Shown: one piece after another, positions 53,897 through 62,949 of the stretch
How positions within the stretch are numbered: the first letter of the stretch is position 1
How the letters are laid out: every line of letters begins with the position of its first letter
Assembly: GCF_019977735.1 (NCBI RefSeq)
Contig: NZ_AP025018.1
Span: 930,001-994,000, forward strand
Reading direction: 5' to 3'
Length of the DNA stretch: 64,000 bases
DNA from: Calothrix sp. PCC 7716
GTDB lineage: Bacteria > Cyanobacteriota > Cyanobacteriia > Cyanobacteriales > Nostocaceae
Made by a program: the position numbers and the translations under genes
The notes under the pieces: model-generated
What the model saw: only the letters and a program-made list of their open reading frames with translations
What the model was told of the DNA's origin: nothing
Database searches by the model: none

Positions 53897-54487
53897 TTAA
53901 CCAGTAATAAAAGATGTCAGTACATCAGCAATTGTTACAGCAATCACAACTAATAAAGGAGTTCTTGCCACAACTTGCCAATCTTCATCTTTACGAACAG
54001 CATTAACTACTCCAACCAAAGCAATAGCAATGTAGAGTAAATAAAGCGCGCGAATGACGTTGAATACCAAACTCACAGCAGTAGTTGTGTTGCCCTGAGA
54101 ACCATTAGTTAAGGTGTTGTTGAAGAATTTTTCTGCTTTTCCAAAAAATTGTGCTGCTGCTGGATTCGCAAAATAATCTATCCAGAAGAAACTTAGAATT
54201 GTAGCAACGAACAACCCTTGTAATAACATCAGCCAGCTTTTAGGCAAATGTAAATACTCTCCAACTTGCTGGATAATAACAGTACCTAAAGTTCCTATAA
54301 TCAAACAAAATAACAGCGCTGGACTTTTAAGACTAATAAAAGTTAACAAAACAGCACAGGTAAATAAAAATGGTACTGATGCGAAGGCGCACTTAAACCG
54401 ATTTTTAAATTGCCATTTTGTCAATCTAAATGACTTGTCTTGAATTTTTTTTGCGGCAATCATCACAAAGTACTTATCTAATTGCAT
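53897..54487 (-). CDS. Polytopic small membrane protein, possible VirB2-like pilin subunit
   Basis: 196 residues with hydrophobic segments near 37-52, 57-72, 87-103 and two at the C-terminus. The last 60 residues (VFNVIRALYLLYIAIALVGVVNAVRKDEDWQ, then a second helix) look like a TrbC/VirB2 helical hairpin. It is the first gene of the nine-gene minus-strand series, 22 bp before the VirB3-position gene. Pilin assignment is inference from topology and order. Confidence 0.5.
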   Translation of the reverse strand: MQLDKYFVMIAAKKIQDKSFRLTKWQFKNRFKCAFASVPFLFTCAVLLTFISLKSPALLFCLIIGTLGTVIIQQVGEYLHLPKSWLMLLQGLFVATILSFFWIDYFANPAAAQFFGKAEKFFNNTLTNGSQGNTTTAVSLVFNVIRALYLLYIAIALVGVVNAVRKDEDWQVVARTPLLVVIAVTIADVLTSFITG

Positions 54488-54732
54488 TAACGAATTACCT
54501 GTATACTTAGCTATTGGTAATATTTGTAATAAATTAAGTAATAAATTAAAAATTTTATTAATTTTATATACAACAAATTCGTTGCAATAAATCTCTAAAA
54601 TACAAAGCGATTATATGACTTTAACAAAATAATTGTTGTGTTTCGGGCTACAACGAATTCGCAATATAAAAAGTTAATTTAAATTTAATTTACAATTAAT
54701 TTCTATTTAATTGCTACGTAGGGTGGGCAGTG
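54488..54732. other. Promoter region of the type IV-like cluster and left half of a palindromic repeat
   Basis: Very AT-rich; no ORF. It should contain the promoter for the minus-strand cluster. The last 15 bp (54718-54732) are the left half of the GTAGGGTGGGCA palindrome. Confidence 0.5.
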
Positions 54733-54911
54733 CTAGCCCTGTCAAGGTGAGCATGGGTACTAACCATTTATAAGGGTTTTAGCCTTTCACTGATTAAAAT
54801 TTGAAAGCAAAAAATAATATTTGCGCTCAATTTTATATTCCAGAGTTGGGGGTACAACGTAAGAATAAGGCTTTTATCTAGTACTGTATTGGTACACCTT
54901 GACAGGGCTAG
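54733..54911. mobile_element. 179-bp MITE with perfect TIRs and 10-bp target duplication
   Basis: The ends are CTAGCCCTGTCAAGGTG and its exact complement (17 bp). The flanks are identical 10-mers GTGGGCAGTG at 54723-54732 and 54912-54921. Removing the element and one 10-mer restores the intact palindrome seen at 42512. The interior has no ORF, so a transposase in trans is needed; 10-bp duplications are characteristic of IS4-like transposases. Recent insertion is implied by the perfect repeats. Confidence 0.9.
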
Positions 54912-54940
54912 GTGGGCAGTGCCCACCATACTTGTTGCAA

Positions 54941-56809
54941 TTATCTTGATCTACGAGGTGCGGTAGTACCACCACCGGTGCCACCTCTGCCACTAGTACC
55001 AGTCGGCGCCTGAATCGTCTCAAGCATTACTTGGTAAATTTGAGTTTGGTCAACGGCGCCAGGAACACCAGGGATAGAGTAAGTTGTCACAGGACCACCT
55101 GGACGATTATCAACGTAGGTGTAGTTTTGACCTACATATTTAGAAAGGCTTACAGGGCCACCTTGGTAGTAAACAGGCACTAAACGATTAGTGTGGCTAC
55201 CCCAGAGGTACTTTTTGGTTGGGTCTGAACCCCAGAAATGACCTGCTGTAGCGGGTGTATGCTTGTTGTACGTCAAGTCATCTGCACCGTTTGCAGCCAA
55301 CAACTGAGGAAACTCAGGGTTGAGAGTAAGATAGTGGTCGTGGTCAGCAGTAACGAGTAGTAAATTCTTCTGCCAACCACCATTTTGGTTAATCCAGTTA
55401 ATAGTGGTTTGTACAGCTTTATCAAAGCTATTCATTGTACCGATGAGGTTGTCCATGTTGTCATCATGAGCAGCCCAGTCAATATCACCACCTTCAACCA
55501 TCAACCAGAAACCATCAGGGTCTTTACCCAAAACTGTTAAAGCAGCTTGTGTTAAATCAGCAAGAGTTGGATTTTCGTTGATTTCTTTAGCGATAAACGA
55601 AGCGTCAGTTTCACCAGGAGATAGAGGACGAACTTTATCAGGAATTGGAGTTTGGGGGTTTGGATTTGCGCTAGCAGTAGCAGTTGCGTACACCGAGAAC
55701 ATATCTAAGCCTGTTGTGCTGTAGTCACCGTTGGCTGTGGCACTAGGTATGTTACCGTTTTGTCCGCGAGCGCCATACAAACCTAAGAGTTTTTCTCCCG
55801 CGTTGGGGTTCAAAGCAGCAGCAGTATTGAGCAAGGTTGCAGTTGCATTAGGGCCGCGCTCTAAAAATCTGTAACCGTAGCTGTTATTTGTAGGATTGTT
55901 TTTGAGAGTGTTGTAAGTTGACTGCTTAATGTAAGTGTAGTCAAATCTTGGTCCGACACTAGTGGTGTTTTGGAAATCTAAAGGATGTCCCCCACCAAGC
56001 AGTACTGTTGGTTTAAATATGCTTAAACCCTGTTGAAGAATACTGTCTAAATTTGGAGCATCAGTATCGTACTTAGCACGACGATTCACGAAGGACATTG
56101 CGGCGCCTGGTGTTGCGTGGGTAATGGGAACCGAGGTAACCAAACCAGTAGCTTTACCTTGAAGCGCAGCTTTTTCGAGGATTGTTGTTACTCTTTGTTC
56201 GTAGATGTCTACGCCCATTGCGTTGTTGAAGCTCTTGACACCAGTGTATAGTGAAGTCGCTGTGTTAGCTGAGTCAGGGTAGCTGTACTTGATGTATTCT
56301 TTGTCAAAGCTACCTGGATTGGCTGGAGTAATTGGAGTCCAGGGGTTGGGGCCACCCTTTGCAGGTTCATAACCTACTAAATTACCACCAGATGTGGCGC
56401 CTCCACTAGCACCAGTGCCAGGGTTAAAGGGTGTAGGTGTGAAAACAAAGCCAGTACGAAGAGGACTCAGACCAGTTACAGGGTTAGCATTATTGAGAGC
56501 AGAGTTACCAGTATTGAATGTACTGCTCCCCCTAACAGTGGTGCCATAGGTACTAACCAAACTGTAACCAGTCAAGTTTTGGAAACTTAAACCCTGACCT
56601 TTACCACTGGTGTACATGGGGGCGCCATTAGCAACTGCTGCTGCGCGTGCCATTTCCCAACCCATACCATCGCCAATCATAATGATGACATTCAAGCCAT
56701 TACCAGCGTAAGCAGGTAGTTGCCATCCTGGTAAAATACCCAAGCTAAAGAAGAGGGTACATAAAATTACTGACAGAAGTCTTTTGCCGTTTTTTACCAA
56801 TCCAATCAT
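54941..56809 (-). CDS. Alkaline phosphatase (PhoA superfamily)
   Basis: 622 residues with an N-terminal signal (about 1-35, ending PAYAG). Active-site elements: IIMIGDGMGWEMA (metal ligand Asp), YPDSANTATSLYTG (phosphorylated Ser), GGDIDWAAHDDN (metal ligands) and TADHDHYL. It releases phosphate from phosphomonoesters in the periplasm or outside. It has inserts compared with the 450-residue E. coli enzyme and a Gly/Thr-rich C-terminal tail. A 66-residue secreted-peptide gene lies upstream. No Pho box was clearly identified. Confidence 0.93.
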   Translation of the reverse strand: MIGLVKNGKRLLSVILCTLFFSLGILPGWQLPAYAGNGLNVIIMIGDGMGWEMARAAAVANGAPMYTSGKGQGLSFQNLTGYSLVSTYGTTVRGSSTFNTGNSALNNANPVTGLSPLRTGFVFTPTPFNPGTGASGGATSGGNLVGYEPAKGGPNPWTPITPANPGSFDKEYIKYSYPDSANTATSLYTGVKSFNNAMGVDIYEQRVTTILEKAALQGKATGLVTSVPITHATPGAAMSFVNRRAKYDTDAPNLDSILQQGLSIFKPTVLLGGGHPLDFQNTTSVGPRFDYTYIKQSTYNTLKNNPTNNSYGYRFLERGPNATATLLNTAAALNPNAGEKLLGLYGARGQNGNIPSATANGDYSTTGLDMFSVYATATASANPNPQTPIPDKVRPLSPGETDASFIAKEINENPTLADLTQAALTVLGKDPDGFWLMVEGGDIDWAAHDDNMDNLIGTMNSFDKAVQTTINWINQNGGWQKNLLLVTADHDHYLTLNPEFPQLLAANGADDLTYNKHTPATAGHFWGSDPTKKYLWGSHTNRLVPVYYQGGPVSLSKYVGQNYTYVDNRPGGPVTTYSIPGVPGAVDQTQIYQVMLETIQAPTGTSGRGGTGGGTTAPRRSR

Positions 56810-56933
56810 CAGAATTACCCTAGAAAACTTAGTTATTGAAAGTAAGAGCAGGTTTATAGATATTTTTGAACTAAGTCGAAAATTTAAATAAACCTGCCTA
56901 CAGGATGTAAAATTGCGCGAAAACCCGACGTTA

Positions 56934-57134
56934 CTAGTAGAAGCTACGTTCTAGGTGAGAATTTGCAAACTCTTGATAATCGGCGCCTGCTGGCTGTTGA
57001 ATTGCTGTATTTACACCAACACCAAATGTAGAAGCAGGCGCCTTTTGTGCAAAAACGACAGAGGGTAATACAACTAACAACAACCCAGCCAAAAAGCATA
57101 CTAGCCACTGCTTGTACTTTTGTAGTAGCTTCAT
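56934..57134 (-). CDS. Small secreted peptide upstream of alkaline phosphatase
   Basis: 66 residues: a signal peptide (about 1-30, ending VVFAQ) and a 36-residue mature part ending EFANSHLERSFY. Strong GGAGGAAAC upstream of the ATG. It lies 124 bp before the phosphatase gene on the same strand, separated by a 9-bp inverted repeat (GCAGGTTTA, 56848 and 56889). Function unknown; co-expression with the phosphatase is possible. Confidence 0.6.
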   Translation of the reverse strand: MKLLQKYKQWLVCFLAGLLLVVLPSVVFAQKAPASTFGVGVNTAIQQPAGADYQEFANSHLERSFY

Positions 57135-57181
57135 TGAGTTTCCTCCTATTAATTAAGTGATACGCATCCTGACTCTTGAGT

Positions 57182-58153
57182 TTATTTGCCAGTTACCAGA
57201 CTAACTAAACTCTGTTCAAATAGCGGGTGAAGTGACTTCACAGTTTGAGACTTACGACTGGTTAGTTGCAACGATATTTCAGTGATGCCAAATGAACGAT
57301 TAAGAGTGGAGTGCAATTTCTTTAATAGGTAATCGCGTTCGTCAACAGTTTGACATTCCACTGTCAAGTCAGCACATAGCATTACTTGAGTAGAATCAAT
57401 TTTCCAAACGCGAAGTTTATCTACCTCTAACACTAAAGCATTTGTCAGAAGTAAATTTTTTACTTCCGTTATGTCGATTGATTCGGGTGCATATTCCAAA
57501 AAAATCTTTAGACTTTCTTTGAGTAAAGGAAATGCACTTATACCCGTTATCGTTCCAACTAGTAAACTCACCGCAACATCTGCCCATAACCAATTAAATA
57601 GATGAACTGCCAAAGCTGCAAGGATAACTCCTACAGAACTAACTGTATCTGAAATCATATGCAGCATGGCGCCTCGGAGATTTAAATCATTATGGCTGTG
57701 AGGATGAAGCAACGTAATGTTGAATAGATTTACAATTAAACCCAACACCGCAGTTACTAGCATTGGTAAACCCATAATATTTTGCGGGCTTTGCCAACGT
57801 TGAATTGATTCCCAAATGATGAAACCTGCGAGGAAAATTAAACCCAAACTATTAGCTAAAGCCGCTAAAGTTTCTAGCCGACGATACCCAAAAGTCGCTT
57901 TATGGTTTGCAGGTCGCTGTGCCAACAAGCTACCTACTAAAGATATTGCCAAGGCTGCGATGTCCGAAAACATATGTCCAGCATCAGCTTGTAACGACAA
58001 ACTTTGACTCCATAAACCTATGCTCCACTCAACGATAAAAAATACCGTAAGTAAAACTAAAATTATCCATAACAGTCTTGTTTTTCGTTGACTTTGAGTT
58101 AATGCCGCAAAGTTATCTGAACAACCGCATCCGCACCATTCAATAAAATTCAT
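57182..58153 (-). CDS. Cation diffusion facilitator (CDF) metal exporter
   Basis: 323 residues, six TMs (about 30-220) and a cytosolic C-terminal domain. Metal-site motifs HMFSD (TM2) and HMISD (TM5) give the HxxxD pairs expected of zinc or cobalt exporters. A Cys-rich start (CGCGCSD) may bind metal. It exports Zn(II), Co(II) or Cd(II) from the cytosol in exchange for protons. Adjacent genes include a surface protein with Fur/Zur-like boxes. Confidence 0.95.
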   Translation of the reverse strand: MNFIEWCGCGCSDNFAALTQSQRKTRLLWIILVLLTVFFIVEWSIGLWSQSLSLQADAGHMFSDIAALAISLVGSLLAQRPANHKATFGYRRLETLAALANSLGLIFLAGFIIWESIQRWQSPQNIMGLPMLVTAVLGLIVNLFNITLLHPHSHNDLNLRGAMLHMISDTVSSVGVILAALAVHLFNWLWADVAVSLLVGTITGISAFPLLKESLKIFLEYAPESIDITEVKNLLLTNALVLEVDKLRVWKIDSTQVMLCADLTVECQTVDERDYLLKKLHSTLNRSFGITEISLQLTSRKSQTVKSLHPLFEQSLVSLVTGK

Positions 58154-58234
58154 TGTCAGTATCGCACATCAAAGACCAAAACTAATCACTCAGCACTCAG
58201 AACTCATCACTCAGAACTCAGCACTCAGCACTAT

Positions 58235-60724
58235 CTAATTAGGACAGAAACCATTTGCTACAGGAGTGAATCCAGAACCTGTAGATATAGTTGCAGAACC
58301 AATTGCAGTTGGTGTAACAGTTGCAGGTACCAGATCTGTGCCGTTGAATGCTTGCAGAGTAATTCTACCTGTGTTGGTCGCGAACACTCCATTCTCAACT
58401 TGGAATATTGCCCCACCTGTAGCAGAGTTACCGTTATACAAGCTATAGTCAGCAACTGTATTACCTGAACCTCTATTGTTATTGAGTCTTACGCAAACTG
58501 TTGGCTTAGTACCAAAACTAGCAGGGTCTGCTGCGATATCAAAGGCACTAGGAGTTGCAGGACTTTGAGTTCCAGTTACAGTGTTGTTGTTTGTCAAGGT
58601 GTTGTTGTCTGCATTTACAGATATGTTGGAAGTATCAGAAGCAAACACTGAAACACCCAAGCTGCCACTATTGGAAATTGTGTTATTCGTGAGTCTAAAG
58701 CGAAGTCTTGCAGCTTCTGATGCATCAACTTCAACGCCAACACCAGTTGTGTTATTAATTGTGTTACCCGAAACAGTCACGCGCGTATCTGCATTACCAG
58801 ATGCAAGAACGTTAATACCGTTGGTTCTAGAACCAGTAATAGTGTTACCAGATATGGTAACTTGTGGTTTAGCAGTATCACTAACTTCTACAGCAACACC
58901 ACGTCCACGAATATTGTTGATTTGGTTATTAGAAATTGTTGTAGTTCCTTGTCCATTACCAAAAGCACCGAACACAACACCTTCTGTTGATGTGCTAGTA
59001 CCGTTGATGGTGTTACCTGTGGTTGTGGATGTTAAATTAGCATTTTCGCTAACTCTTAAGCTAATACCTGTTCTGGTTGTGTTAATAGTGTTGTTAGCAA
59101 TTGTTGCACTACCAGTAGCTGTACCAGACAAACTAGCTAAAATACCATTATTGTTGGTAATGGTGTTGTTAGCAATGCCTAGATTTACTCTACCTGTGCT
59201 ATTGAGTACGCGAATCGCATTTTCACCACTGTTAACACCGCTATCTCTAATAGTGTTGTTGTTAATAGTGATATTACCAGTCGCTTCAGATAAATTAATA
59301 GCTTCTCTGCGGGCGCCGCTAACTATGTTATTTGCGACAGTAACGTTACTGATACTGCTACCAACAATACCACGCGCGTCAAGATTTGCTGGAATTCCAG
59401 AGCCAAGACCAGAAAATTGAGTCGAGGTAGTAGGAACTCTAACATCAAAGCCAGACAATGTGCTATTGCTGCTAAGTGTTACGATTCCTGCACCTGTGCC
59501 AGTAGTTGCTGGTACTGTTAATACTGGGAACAAACCACTACCTGAACCTGGTAACTTAACTGCTCCAAGCTCAACTGTGTTTACTGTTTGTACTGGGCCA
59601 GTAGACAACAACTGTACTCCAGCAGGAACGCGGAAACCCGCTACTGTAGCAGCTGTTAAAGTTGGATTACCCTGTACATAAACAACGTCACCAGTAGCCG
59701 CTGATGAAAGTGCAGTTGGGAAATTGCCAGAGGGAGACTCAACAGTACCAATACCAGTTGCACCTGCGGCTACATATGTAACTTTCAGTGGTTGAGCAGC
59801 GCCAGTGACAGGGTTAATTACGGTTATTCTGTTAGAATCCGTATAATAAGTTCTATTTTCTCTTTTTACAGCAATAGTGTCTTGACGCTCTACAAGTTCA
59901 CCTAATCTTGCCAAAGCACTACCTTGGTCTGTTCTTCCTTTGGTGGCGCCACTACCAGGCAAAGTAACTCCCACGGTGAAAACTGCACGAGTGTCAAACA
60001 GCGCATCATTTTGCAATGAAACACCAAGATTTATAAAGTCTGTAGGACGAATAACTAATCTGGTTTTCCAACCGAATGTTTCCTTGATATCATTGCCAGC
60101 ATAATAGTAGGCGCCAGCGTAACCGCGTACATCACCACTACCAATTTTTGCTAGGCGTGTACCAACTTCTGCGTCGATTCCATGCAATGCAACATCAAAT
60201 GTACGTTCTGCGAATAATGAGTTTCCTTGAAAAGCAACAACACCAGTTAAATTGTTGTTAATTAGCTGGCGCCCATTACTTACAGGCAAATTAACGTTAG
60301 CCCGAAAATCTACGTTGCCTAAGCTTTCAAAACCAAATCCTAATTGATTGAAAGTATTATCGCCTGTGTTACGTTGGTCAAATGCGGCATAAATACCACC
60401 AACACGTTTGCCATTTTCACTGACAAAACGATGTCCCAATAACAGGGTTCCTGCCATTGTTGACCTGTCATCTAATAGCAATCGCCCTTGCAAAAAAGTA
60501 ATATTGTTACCAGGATTTTGTAGTATAGGTACAAAACCTTCTAGACTTGTAAACGCTTCAACTCCGGCGCCTTCAGTTGTATAACGAACTCCAAAGCGCG
60601 GACTAAACGAATAAACTTCAGTTGTCTCAGCATCACCTGTAGACTCTGTTTGTGCGAAAGCTGGTGCGCTAATCATTAGCAACAGCAATCCACCCGCAGA
60701 CAAAATTCGCATCAACTTTATCAC
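58235..60724 (-). CDS. Surface protein: inverse-autotransporter-like beta-barrel plus right-handed beta-helix
   Basis: 829 residues if started at GTG 60724, which has AGGAG 5 nt upstream; the GTG at 60730 is too close to that site. A signal peptide ends PAFAQTES. Residues about 40-270 are an outer-membrane barrel of inverse-autotransporter type (FSPRFGVRYTTEGAGVEAF… AGTLLLGHRFV). The rest is a parallel beta-helix of NNTI-rich coils (ISNNTITGSxxxGI), about 400-700, and a C-terminal domain. Likely a surface-exposed passenger. A palindromic double metal-regulator-like box lies about 195 bp upstream. Confidence 0.8.
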   Translation of the reverse strand: MIKLMRILSAGGLLLLMISAPAFAQTESTGDAETTEVYSFSPRFGVRYTTEGAGVEAFTSLEGFVPILQNPGNNITFLQGRLLLDDRSTMAGTLLLGHRFVSENGKRVGGIYAAFDQRNTGDNTFNQLGFGFESLGNVDFRANVNLPVSNGRQLINNNLTGVVAFQGNSLFAERTFDVALHGIDAEVGTRLAKIGSGDVRGYAGAYYYAGNDIKETFGWKTRLVIRPTDFINLGVSLQNDALFDTRAVFTVGVTLPGSGATKGRTDQGSALARLGELVERQDTIAVKRENRTYYTDSNRITVINPVTGAAQPLKVTYVAAGATGIGTVESPSGNFPTALSSAATGDVVYVQGNPTLTAATVAGFRVPAGVQLLSTGPVQTVNTVELGAVKLPGSGSGLFPVLTVPATTGTGAGIVTLSSNSTLSGFDVRVPTTSTQFSGLGSGIPANLDARGIVGSSISNVTVANNIVSGARREAINLSEATGNITINNNTIRDSGVNSGENAIRVLNSTGRVNLGIANNTITNNNGILASLSGTATGSATIANNTINTTRTGISLRVSENANLTSTTTGNTINGTSTSTEGVVFGAFGNGQGTTTISNNQINNIRGRGVAVEVSDTAKPQVTISGNTITGSRTNGINVLASGNADTRVTVSGNTINNTTGVGVEVDASEAARLRFRLTNNTISNSGSLGVSVFASDTSNISVNADNNTLTNNNTVTGTQSPATPSAFDIAADPASFGTKPTVCVRLNNNRGSGNTVADYSLYNGNSATGGAIFQVENGVFATNTGRITLQAFNGTDLVPATVTPTAIGSATISTGSGFTPVANGFCPN

Positions 60725-60923
60725 GGACACTCCTCTTTGATATGTATTTGCACTTAAACTTATGTGTTTAAGACAACACTCTCACCTGTTGCACAACCGA
60801 AATTTATCAATGTAATCTTAAACAAGTGTCAATGAAAGATTATCGCAACATTAAATTAAACCGTTTAATTGTATCTTGTGATGATTTTTCTAACTTTCAC
60901 AAGACTAAATAGCTACATTTTAA

Positions 60924-60963
60924 AATGATAATCATTATTTATTACATAATAATGATTATCATT
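60924..60963. promoter_or_regulatory. Double Fur/Zur-box-like inverted repeat
   Basis: Two 16-bp arms in perfect inverted repeat (AATGATAATCATTATT at 60924-60939 and its complement at 60948-60963) with an 8-bp spacer. Each arm contains the TGATAATCATTAT core of cyanobacterial Fur/Zur operators. It lies upstream of the surface-protein gene and close to the stop of the preceding minus-strand gene, so the likely target is the surface-protein gene. Metal (Fe or Zn) repression inferred. Confidence 0.6.
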
Positions 60964-60980
60964 GATATATTTTTTGATGC

Positions 60981-62348
60981 TTAAAATCGATATGCTAAGA
61001 ATGGAATTAACATCTCCGCGCGACTTAACCCACCATGAACTCCAGCGTTTGGCATCCACTTTTCCCCATCAAGAGATTGATAACAAACCCAGTCGTGACG
61101 CGGTACTAATATAAAATCTCCTACTCGGTCATTAGATTCTAAACTTAAAGCTTGATTTGGTAAGCCAAATAAACCTAACGCGATAGCTTCTGGTTTCGAC
61201 ACAAGCAAGAAATTATCGTCAAAATGCGAGTTAATATAAGCTTTTACTGCATCTTCGGCGCCCTTCTTAACATGCAAAAAGCGCGCGCGTCCTTCACCAG
61301 TAACTGCTGGAGTCCATAATAATTTAATTAGTTCTGGGTGTTCATGTAACCAAAGTACTTTTTCTGGGTCTGTAGGACATTGACCGTGGTCGGCAGTTAC
61401 TAATAAAACAACATCACCTCGACCAGTTAAAGGGTCTAATAATTCTCGCTTGAGTGCAAAATCAATAGTAGCGACTTGTGCTTGATAGTAAGGACTTAAT
61501 GGTGCATAACGATGCGCTGCACTGTCAATATTTGGCACATATATATATGTAAAGCTTTTACCGTTATCGTAACTGGTTAATATGCGGTCACGTAACTGAG
61601 CAAAGCCATCAGCATAAGTTAAATATCCAGTATATTTTTCTTTGCCAGCTTCGCTACCTACGGTTGTATAGCGACTAATACTAGTATTTTTAAATCCTCT
61701 GTAATTAACTATTCCTACATCTATCCCAGCTTTTTCCATGCGTAGGTAGATATTGGGAACTGTTACCAACTTATCTGGGTTGAGTTGTTCATCTGTATAA
61801 CTTGCCGAAGTTGGAGCAGTATAAGGGCGCCAACCTAGTAAACTAACCAAGGCGCCAATTTCTCGTAAATAGGCAGTAGTGGAAGTAACACCATGTTGAG
61901 CAGTTGCGTAAGCAGTTGCCGCAGAAGTCAGAGCAGTAACAGTTGTGCTAGGAAATACTGTAGTAGCAGGCATGAAAAAAGCTTTGTCACTGCTACAAGC
62001 ATTTGCAAACCCAGGTACAACATTATTTGTAATTAAACTTTGTAACTGGTCATAACCAAAAGCATCCAATACCAATAACACTACATGATTAATAGGCGCC
62101 TGACTGAGCCAGTTTTCCCAAGCTTGAGTTACTGCATCAATTCCTAATAAACTTGGATTGAATGGAGGTAATGCAGGTTGTTCGCTTAAAGTTGGCGCCT
62201 GTGGACATAACCAATGTATCGGTAGTGCTGCAATATTTGCCAAACCTAGTCCATCGTAACTTGGTCGCACCTTGTTGGCGCCAAATGCTGCTGGTAACTC
62301 CTGTCTAGTAATAAGTGCTTGTTCTGCAGTGGCAAATATATCAACCAT
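60981..62348 (-). CDS. Alkaline-phosphatase-superfamily phosphodiesterase / nucleotide pyrophosphatase-like
   Basis: 455 residues. Metal-binding motifs: VLLVLDAFGYDQL (first Asp), PATTVFPSTTVTALTSAATA (Thr nucleophile region), YVPNIDSAAHRYAPLSP (Asp and His), TADHGQCPTDP (Asp and His) and HGGLSRAEMLIPF (His). This is the type I phosphodiesterase/NPP branch. No signal peptide is visible. It hydrolyses a phosphodiester or phosphonate ester; substrate unknown. Confidence 0.9.
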   Translation of the reverse strand: MVDIFATAEQALITRQELPAAFGANKVRPSYDGLGLANIAALPIHWLCPQAPTLSEQPALPPFNPSLLGIDAVTQAWENWLSQAPINHVVLLVLDAFGYDQLQSLITNNVVPGFANACSSDKAFFMPATTVFPSTTVTALTSAATAYATAQHGVTSTTAYLREIGALVSLLGWRPYTAPTSASYTDEQLNPDKLVTVPNIYLRMEKAGIDVGIVNYRGFKNTSISRYTTVGSEAGKEKYTGYLTYADGFAQLRDRILTSYDNGKSFTYIYVPNIDSAAHRYAPLSPYYQAQVATIDFALKRELLDPLTGRGDVVLLVTADHGQCPTDPEKVLWLHEHPELIKLLWTPAVTGEGRARFLHVKKGAEDAVKAYINSHFDDNFLLVSKPEAIALGLFGLPNQALSLESNDRVGDFILVPRHDWVCYQSLDGEKWMPNAGVHGGLSRAEMLIPFLAYRF

Positions 62349-62445
62349 TTAATTATTTTCCCTAACTCATATTTGTTATTTTAGAGGATGTAAATATTTT
62401 GCAACGGATATAACGGATGAGTTTTTTGTTATAAACAAAGCACAA

Positions 62446-62607
62446 TCAACCATCAATAAGCATCTCTAAAACTTCTTGAGCATTTTTTAAGGCTTCTTCA
62501 TAAGTATCACCATGAGTACAGGGTTGATACACGTCAGTAAAGTCAGGTAGCGAAACAACATAGCATTTATCTTCTTCTGACCACTGAATCACAATTGTAT
62601 ATTTCAT
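62446..62607 (-). CDS. HicB-like protein, shortened tandem copy
   Basis: 53 residues, MKYTIVIQWSEEDKCYVVSLPDF…THGDTYEEALKNAQEVLEMLIDG. It has the HicB beta-strand/EEAL helix core but stops where its neighbour at 62618 continues with a further 20 residues. DNA identity between the two is high in the helix part (TAAGCATCTCTAAAACTTCT), so this is a recent tandem duplication. No HicA toxin gene is next to it. Confidence 0.65.
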   Translation of the reverse strand: MKYTIVIQWSEEDKCYVVSLPDFTDVYQPCTHGDTYEEALKNAQEVLEMLIDG

Positions 62608-62617
62608 CATTAAGCTT

Positions 62618-62842
62618 TTAGGCGGCTTGAACTAACTTTCCAATAATTTGGGGTTCTGGAAGAGGTTGACCATCTTCTATATATGACTCTATAAGCATCT
62701 CTAAAACTTCTTGAGCATTTTTTAACGCCTCTTCATAAGTATCCCCGTGGGTATGGCAAAATTCTCCCCACTCTGGAAGACTAACGACGTAGCATTTATC
62801 TTCTTCTGACCATTGGATAATTATTTTATAATGATAATTCAT
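62618..62842 (-). CDS. HicB-family protein
   Basis: 74 residues: YKIIIQWSEEDKCYVVSLPEWGEFCHTHGDTYEEALKNAQEVLEMLIESYIEDGQPLPEP (shown in part by motif). This is the HicB RNase-H-like partial fold, usually the antitoxin to HicA mRNA interferase. It has no HicA partner in the window and no DNA-binding tail, like many orphan cyanobacterial HicB proteins. Confidence 0.8.
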   Translation of the reverse strand: MNYHYKIIIQWSEEDKCYVVSLPEWGEFCHTHGDTYEEALKNAQEVLEMLIESYIEDGQPLPEPQIIGKLVQAA

Positions 62843-62949
62843 TCTTTTGATCTTCTCATCAAAAGTATATAGTACAACAACATTATATATTTTAATAAAT
62901 ATCCGGCGCCTTTGCCTTATTATTGCTGTGGTGAGTGTGTGGTATAAAA

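Noticed and set aside
58581-59420. 279-codon hydrophobic frame on the plus strand
   Set aside because: Antisense to the beta-helix repeats; Val/Leu/Pro richness mirrors the Asn/Thr/Gly codons of the real gene.
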